Below, in pieces: positions 59,074 to 64,000 of a DNA stretch of 64,000 bases. Positions within the stretch are counted from its first letter, which is position 1, and the number at the start of each line of letters is the position of its first letter. The stretch is from Labrenzia sp. CE80. GTDB taxonomy: Bacteria > Pseudomonadota > Alphaproteobacteria > Rhizobiales > Stappiaceae. Location: NCBI RefSeq assembly GCF_009650605.1, contig NZ_WAJT01000004.1, forward strand, positions 1 through 64,000, written 5' to 3'. Under the pieces are notes generated by a model. That model was not told the origin of the DNA and did not search any database. It saw nothing but the letters and a program-made list of their open reading frames with translations. The position numbers and the translations under genes are program-made.

Positions 59074-61026
59074 TTATATGCTCATGATCTGCTTGAGAAC
59101 GATGGCGAGTTTTTCCGGGCGCAGCGGTTTGGTCAGGACCGGAAAGTCTATTTCCTTCTCCGGCGTCTCGAGATTGCCCCAATCCGCGTAGCCTGTCATC
59201 AGTGCTATCCCGAGATCTGCGCGGCTGGCGCGGATTTCTCGGGCGAGGGCAAGACCGTTCATCTGGCCGGGCATGACAATGTCGCTGAGCACCGCCCGAA
59301 GTTCAGGAAGTTCGGCTGCGAGAGATCTGGCGTCTTCCGCGCCCTCTGCCAAAAGAGCTGTGTAGCCAAGGTCGCGCACCTGTTCTGCGAGCACCTCCGC
59401 GATGTCCGCGTTGTCTTCTACGATCAGGAGAAGTTCTCCATCACCGAGTGGCAGTTCGTTTGAATCGTTTGCATTGTTGTACGTGGTGGCATCTGAAATC
59501 GGCAAGGCAGGGAGAAAAAGCCTGATCCTGGATCCGTTGCCTACCGTTGAAAGAACCTCGATGGCTCCGCCCGATTGCCGCATGAAGCCATAGACCATAG
59601 ACAGACCGAGGCCGCTTCCCGTTCCGAAGGTTTTGGTCGTAAAGAAAGGTTCGAAAATACGAAGCTTGGTGTCCTCGTCCATTCCGGCACCGGTATCGGA
59701 GACGTTGATACAGGCAAATTTTCCCGGCGTGACATCCAGGTCAGCCGCACGCCGCTCATCGATCTCTACCTCTTCGGACGAGATATGCAGCTCTCCGCCC
59801 TCAGGCATGGCATCACGGGCGTTGAACGCGAGATTGATCAGAGCCGTTTCCATCTGTGTCGGGTCTATCCGAGCTGCCACGTTCGGCGGACAATCGTCCA
59901 CGACAAGCTGGACCGGAGGTGGAAGAGATCCCTGCAGCAGCGCGGAGACGTTTTCCAAAACGGTCGCAAGGGGCACGACCTGGGGATCGACCGGTCGGCC
60001 GCGGCTGAAGGCTAAAAGCCTTTGCGTCAGATCCGCTCCCCGCTGCGTCGCCTGCATCATCGGCGAGACACGTGCCTTCAAAGCCTCGGGCTGCAAAGGC
60101 CCCTCTTGCCGGCTGAGGCTCAATAGGTTGCCCATTAAAATGGTCAGCAAGTTGTTGAAATCATGGGCCAGGCCGCCTGTGAGTTTGCCCACTGCATCCA
60201 TGCGCTGCGACTGCATCAACGTCGCTTCGCTGCGTTTTTGCTCGGTCGCGTCCAGGGACAACACGAATACGCCCAATGTACGACCGTCCTTGGTCATGTC
60301 CGGGATCAGCGTTGACCGCATGGACACGGTCTCTCCGTCCGGACGTTTGCGAACATACTCGTAAGATACGGCATTGCCGCGAAACGCATGTTCGATATGA
60401 GGTGCGATCTCCCGAAAGAGCGTCTCGCCAACGACTTCTGCGGCAGGGCGATTTGCGACTGAGGCGATGGAATGCCCGAACCACTCCGCGTAGCGTCGGT
60501 TGGCGAACCGAAAAATCGGGCCAGGCGCCATATACGCAATGAGTGCCGGGATGTTGTCTGTCACGAGCCGGAGCCAGTCTTCACTCTGGCGTAGCGCGCG
60601 CGTACGCTCCTCAACGGTTCTTTCCAGTTTTTCCTGCAATTTGCGGTCTTTTGTGACGTCCGTATAGGTGGTCACAAAACCTCCCTGGGGGAGAGGTGTC
60701 CCGCTTACCGAAATAATCTGGCCGTTGGGTCTGACGCGCTCGAAGTAGTGAGATTCGAACAGCCGTGCCCGATCGAGGCGGCGCTGAATCTTGCCGCTCG
60801 TGTCGCCCGGGCCATATTCGCCACGTTCCGCATTGACGCGCAGAAACTCCTCCAGGTGAGTTCCGCGTTTGGCGAGCGCCTGCGGAAAGTCGAGCATCTC
60901 CCAAAGGCCCCTGTTCCAGGCGACAAGACGTAAGTCCTTGTCGAAAACAGAGAAACCCTGATTTACGTGGTCCAGCGCGGCCTGCAGCAGGTCGATCTGT
61001 GACTGTGCGGTTGTCGTCTCCTCCAT
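59074..61026 (-). CDS. PAS-containing hybrid histidine kinase
   Basis: A soluble hybrid kinase of 650 residues. Two PAS domains come first (about residues 10-120 and 150-265; the first is of the PAS-7 kind, with VNQGFSVFDKDLRL). Then a HisKA domain (about 280-345) with the His in GGLAHDFNNLLTILMGN, a HATPase domain (about 380-505; DTGAGMD, GSGLGLSMVYGF), and a C-terminal receiver (about 535-645) whose Asp is in VLSDIVMPG. No membrane segments, so it senses an internal signal. The frame is open to 61104; the ATG at 61026 is the more conventional start. Its stop precedes the OmpR-type regulator by 2 nt. Confidence 0.92.
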   Translation of the reverse strand: MEETTTAQSQIDLLQAALDHVNQGFSVFDKDLRLVAWNRGLWEMLDFPQALAKRGTHLEEFLRVNAERGEYGPGDTSGKIQRRLDRARLFESHYFERVRPNGQIISVSGTPLPQGGFVTTYTDVTKDRKLQEKLERTVEERTRALRQSEDWLRLVTDNIPALIAYMAPGPIFRFANRRYAEWFGHSIASVANRPAAEVVGETLFREIAPHIEHAFRGNAVSYEYVRKRPDGETVSMRSTLIPDMTKDGRTLGVFVLSLDATEQKRSEATLMQSQRMDAVGKLTGGLAHDFNNLLTILMGNLLSLSRQEGPLQPEALKARVSPMMQATQRGADLTQRLLAFSRGRPVDPQVVPLATVLENVSALLQGSLPPPVQLVVDDCPPNVAARIDPTQMETALINLAFNARDAMPEGGELHISSEEVEIDERRAADLDVTPGKFACINVSDTGAGMDEDTKLRIFEPFFTTKTFGTGSGLGLSMVYGFMRQSGGAIEVLSTVGNGSRIRLFLPALPISDATTYNNANDSNELPLGDGELLLIVEDNADIAEVLAEQVRDLGYTALLAEGAEDARSLAAELPELRAVLSDIVMPGQMNGLALAREIRASRADLGIALMTGYADWGNLETPEKEIDFPVLTKPLRPEKLAIVLKQIMSI

Positions 61027-61290
61027 GGCCAAGACACTATTTCGGCTGTTCGTGATTGGCCAGAACCTTTCCTCCCTGCCGTTTAGTGAGTGCGCTTGAA
61101 ACAATTCGTCACAATTGAAACATACTGCGGCAATGTCGCCGTCCTAGCCTTTCCCTCGGGCTCATCAGTCCAGCTGGCTGTTTTAATAAAAACAAAAAGG
61201 CCTTGAACGGCGCAGCCAATGGGTTGTTTGATGGGTTCATATAATTCGACCCCGGCAAACGGGGCGAACCTAAAAGGGATGGAACACGCT
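61027..61290. promoter_or_regulatory. Divergent region, hybrid kinase and acyl-CoA synthetase
   Basis: Contains a direct repeat TTGAAACA at 61096-61103 and 61115-61122, 19 bp apart, about two helical turns, suggestive of a tandem site for an OmpR-type regulator. Its left copy overlaps the longer possible kinase start. Confidence 0.3.
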
Positions 61291-63276
61291 ATGGCAGGGT
61301 TGGCCGACGTCGCTTCACGCGGCGAGGACACCTTTCCGAAGATTCTGCTGCGCAACGCGCGGGACTTCGGAACCCGGACAGCATTTCGGGAAAAGGATTT
61401 CGGGATCTGGCAAAGCTGGATCTGGGCAGACGTTCTCGATGAGATTCGGAGTTTGTCACTTGGTTTGAAAGAGCTTGGGCTCACCAAGGGTGACAAGGTT
61501 GCCATCGTCGGCTCCAACCGTCCCAGGCTCTACTGGTCCATGGTCGCAGCTCAGGCGGTGGGCGCCGTGCCGGTGCCTGTCTATGCCGATTCTGTTGCCG
61601 AAGAGATGGCATTCGTTCTTGGGCACGCCGAGGTTCGGTTCGCAGTCGTTCAAGACCAGGAACAGGTCGACAAGCTTCAGTCGATGACGGAGGAGGTGCC
61701 GAGCCTAACCGAAATCATCTACGACGAGCCGCGCGGATTGCGTGATTATGACCATAGCCATCTTCATCACTTCGAGACTGTACAGGAACGCGGCCGCGCG
61801 GTGCTCGCGGCCCATGAGAATGCCGCTGATGCCTGGGTGGAGGGGTTCTCCGACGCCACGGGCTCCGACATCGCCGTGATGCTGTACACGTCGGGAACGA
61901 CGGGCAGGCCGAAGGGCGTCATGCTCTCCTTCGACAACCTCGTGATTTCGGCTCGTAACGGAAACCGCTTCGATAATCTTGATGAGACCGAGGAGGTCTT
62001 GGCGTATCTGCCGATGGCGTGGATTGGCGACCACGTTTTTTCGCTGGCGCAAGCCTTTACCGCAGCCTACTGCGTGAACTGCCCAGAAAGCATGGATACG
62101 ATCGACGTCGACCGTCTGGAAATTGCGCCGACCTATTTCTTTGCGCCGCCACGCGTCTTTGAGAACATGCTGACGTCCATCCTTGTCCGAATGGAGGATG
62201 CTGGAACCAGCAAGAAAAAGATGTTCGACGTCTTTATGGGGGTGGCCAAGCGCGTCGGCGAAAGGATCCTCAATGGCGAACAAGTCTCCTTGAAGGACAG
62301 GGTTTTGTATGGTCTGGGCGAGTTCTTTGTCTACGGACCACTGAAGAACCGTATGGGTCTCACGCGACTGAAGGTCGGTTATACCGCAGGTGAGGCGATC
62401 GGCCCGGAGATCTTCCAGTTCTACAGGTCGCTCGGCTTGAACCTGAAGCAGCTCTACGGCCAGACAGAGGCCAGCGTCTACATCACGCTTCAGCCCGACG
62501 GGGAGATCTTTGGCGACACGGTTGGCAAGCCGGCTCCGGATGTCGAGCTCAAGATCGCTGAAAGCGGCGAGGTTCTCTATCGTTCCCCGGGCGTCTTCGT
62601 CGGCTATTTCAAGAATGACGAGGCGACCCGCTCGACCAAGACGGAAGAAGGCTGGGTCCACACGGGCGATGCCGGTTTCATCACCGACAATGGCCACCTG
62701 AAGATCATTGATCGTGCAAAGGACGTCGGAAAGCTGACCGATGGGGCCCTGTTCGCGCCCAAGTACATTGAGAATAAGTTGAAGTTCTTCCCCAACATCA
62801 AAGAGGCAGTTGCCTTTGGCAATGAGCGAGAGAAAGTTGGCGTGTTCATCAACATCGACCTGACTTCGGTCGGGTCTTGGGCGGAACGGAACAACGTCAA
62901 TTATGCGAGCTATCAGGAATTGGCGGCGCATCCAGATGTCTATGAGATGATTGAAAGCCATGTGGATCAGGTCAACCGGGATCTGGCGAGCGAACCGATG
63001 ATGGCTGGCGCACAGATTCAACGTTTTCTGATCCTGCATAAGGAACTCGACGCGGATGACGGCGAACTGACGCGGACACAAAAGGTGCGCCGAAGCTTTA
63101 TTTCCGACCGGTATGCGACTTTGATCGAGGCACTCTACGACGGCTCGAAAGAAAAATACGTCAAAACGGAAGTGACCTTCGAGGACGGACGTACGGGCGC
63201 GATTGAAGCCACGGTCGAGATCCGGGACATGACGCCTCACTCTCTTGGTGCAGTTCATCAGGAGGCGGCAGAATGA
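61291..63276 (+). CDS. Long-chain acyl-CoA synthetase (AMP-forming)
   Basis: An ATP-dependent acyl-CoA ligase of 661 residues in the ANL superfamily. The P-loop is YTSGTTGRPKGVMLS (about residues 199-213); adenylate and hinge motifs follow (YGQTEASVYIT; GWVHTGDAGFI; DRAKDV). The large size and the FADD15/LACS-like sequence point to medium or long acyl substrates. The ATG at 61291 is preferred because GGA lies 7 nt before it; the frame extends to 61219. It overlaps a LivG-type ABC ATPase by 4 nt (ATGA), an arrangement seen in branched-chain/aromatic acid uptake operons where the ligase activates the imported acid. Confidence 0.92.
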   Translation: MAGLADVASRGEDTFPKILLRNARDFGTRTAFREKDFGIWQSWIWADVLDEIRSLSLGLKELGLTKGDKVAIVGSNRPRLYWSMVAAQAVGAVPVPVYADSVAEEMAFVLGHAEVRFAVVQDQEQVDKLQSMTEEVPSLTEIIYDEPRGLRDYDHSHLHHFETVQERGRAVLAAHENAADAWVEGFSDATGSDIAVMLYTSGTTGRPKGVMLSFDNLVISARNGNRFDNLDETEEVLAYLPMAWIGDHVFSLAQAFTAAYCVNCPESMDTIDVDRLEIAPTYFFAPPRVFENMLTSILVRMEDAGTSKKKMFDVFMGVAKRVGERILNGEQVSLKDRVLYGLGEFFVYGPLKNRMGLTRLKVGYTAGEAIGPEIFQFYRSLGLNLKQLYGQTEASVYITLQPDGEIFGDTVGKPAPDVELKIAESGEVLYRSPGVFVGYFKNDEATRSTKTEEGWVHTGDAGFITDNGHLKIIDRAKDVGKLTDGALFAPKYIENKLKFFPNIKEAVAFGNEREKVGVFINIDLTSVGSWAERNNVNYASYQELAAHPDVYEMIESHVDQVNRDLASEPMMAGAQIQRFLILHKELDADDGELTRTQKVRRSFISDRYATLIEALYDGSKEKYVKTEVTFEDGRTGAIEATVEIRDMTPHSLGAVHQEAAE

Positions 63277-64000
63277 ACGCCATCATAAGCAACAATGAAT
63301 TGCCGCAAGAGGGCCACGCTGTGGAGCGGGAAGACCTCCTGAGAGTCGACAATGTCTCGCTGTCCTTTGGCGGCGTCAAAGCGATCACCAATATCTCGTT
63401 CGACATCAAGAAGGGTGAGATCCGCGCGATCATCGGGCCCAACGGGGCCGGCAAAACCTCGATGCTGAATGTCATCAACGGCTTCTATCATCCCCAGGAA
63501 GGGACGATCACCTGGCAAGGCAAAGTCCGCCGGAAAATGAAGCCCTACGAAGCTGCCAGCCAGGGTATCGCTCGAACCTTTCAGAATGTAGCGCTCTTCA
63601 AGGGCATGACGACGCTGGACAACATTATGTCCGGGCGTTCTCTCAAGATGCGCAAGAACTTCTTTCTGCAAATGGCCTGGATAGGGCCGGCGCGGACTGA
63701 AGAGATCGAGCATCGGAAAAAGGTCGAGGAAATCATCGACTTTCTCGAGATCGAAGCGATCCGCAAGACGCCGGTCGGCAGATTGCCTTACGGCCTGCAA
63801 AAGCGCGTGGAGCTCGGCCGTGCCCTCGCCATGGAGCCTGATCTTCTGCTTCTCGATGAGCCCATGGCCGGCATGAATCTCGAGGAAAAGGAGGACATGA
63901 GCCGCTTCATTCTGGACGTGAACCAGGAATTTGGCACCACGATCGCTCTGATCGAACACGACATGGGTGTGGTCATGGATCTCTCTGACCGGGTGGTTGT
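63273..64000 (+). CDS. LivG-type ABC transporter ATP-binding protein (partial)
   Basis: The first 242 codons of a branched-chain amino acid-type (HAAT/LivG) ATPase, cut by the window edge. The Walker A is GPNGAGKTS, the Q-loop is in RTFQNVALF, the signature is replaced by PYGLQKRVELGRAL, the Walker B is LLLLDEPMAGMN and the switch His is in LIEHDMGVVM. It has a good GGAGG site, and its ATG overlaps the ligase stop. The LivG type is supported by the LPYGLQ signature and the DLSDRVVV end. Other importer genes presumably follow beyond the window. Confidence 0.92.
   Translation, partial: MNAIISNNELPQEGHAVEREDLLRVDNVSLSFGGVKAITNISFDIKKGEIRAIIGPNGAGKTSMLNVINGFYHPQEGTITWQGKVRRKMKPYEAASQGIARTFQNVALFKGMTTLDNIMSGRSLKMRKNFFLQMAWIGPARTEEIEHRKKVEEIIDFLEIEAIRKTPVGRLPYGLQKRVELGRALAMEPDLLLLDEPMAGMNLEEKEDMSRFILDVNQEFGTTIALIEHDMGVVMDLSDRVV

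Noticed and set aside
61705..63258. Very long minus-strand open frame (517 codons) opposite the acyl-CoA synthetase
   Set aside because: The plus-strand ligase has intact catalytic motifs and a coupled downstream gene; the antisense product has none.

Overview
The window reads like a moderately GC-rich alphaproteobacterial chromosome, probably a marine or host-associated heterotroph of the Stappiaceae/Rhodobacteraceae kind. That is an inference from gene content: many TRAP transporters, DMGDH/GcvT oxidases, an 8-oxoguanine deaminase, RidA proteins, SprA-like and DUF2937 proteins. I see no tRNA, rRNA, CRISPR array or insertion sequence. Almost all of it is catabolic and transport gene blocks, each with its own regulator.

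Layout. 132-6052: an amidase-TRAP operon on the minus strand, a divergent RidA gene and a LysR regulator. 6254-13052: a minus-strand one-carbon operon (XRE-cupin regulator, two FAD/GcvT demethylating dehydrogenases, purU). A near-perfect palindrome and the decayed tail of a BCCT (betaine/choline-type) transporter lie just upstream. 13151-17252: SDR, creatininase-family amidase, SprA-like metalloprotease-motif protein, MFS carrier. 17296-25182: a nucleobase-salvage block (8-oxoguanine deaminase, RidA, a three-gene ABC importer of NMT1/ThiY type, a cytosine-deaminase-like hydrolase, an FAD oxidase). 25282-30065: tandem flavodoxin-fold oxidoreductases, MarR, alkylguanine methyltransferase, EamA exporter, L,D-transpeptidase, OmpA-type lipoprotein. 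30148-36361: a LacI regulator, a second TRAP operon ending in a PEP-mutase/isocitrate-lyase-family enzyme, and a divergent 2-hydroxyacid dehydrogenase. 36541-46241: aminotransferase, spermidine-synthase-like protein, fatty acid desaturase, a CobW-type GTPase with WD40 and DUF2937 partners, gamma-glutamyltransferase, LysR, leucine-dehydrogenase-like enzyme. 46395-49014: a DUF1007-NicO metal exporter and a class I glutamine-amidotransferase-like hydrolase.

49027-61026 is the most unusual part. A Cache-domain histidine kinase with a LuxR-type response regulator diverges from a TRAP operon with oversized membrane subunits: a 344-residue DctQ and an 888-residue DctM with a long coiled-coil tail. 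A strong intrinsic terminator follows, then a second TRAP Q/M pair that has no binding protein of its own. An OmpR-type regulator and a hybrid kinase converge on the end of this block, so two two-component systems bracket it. The right edge begins an acyl-CoA synthetase/LivG-type ABC operon that runs off the window.

Several non-coding signals recur. Hairpins sit between the first genes of transport operons (20692-20725, 34085-34109, 52369-52392, 56181-56212) and probably set subunit ratios. Perfect or near-perfect palindromes lie in front of regulated genes (12709-12734, 26536-26553, 38699-38716, 51108-51130) and look like operators.
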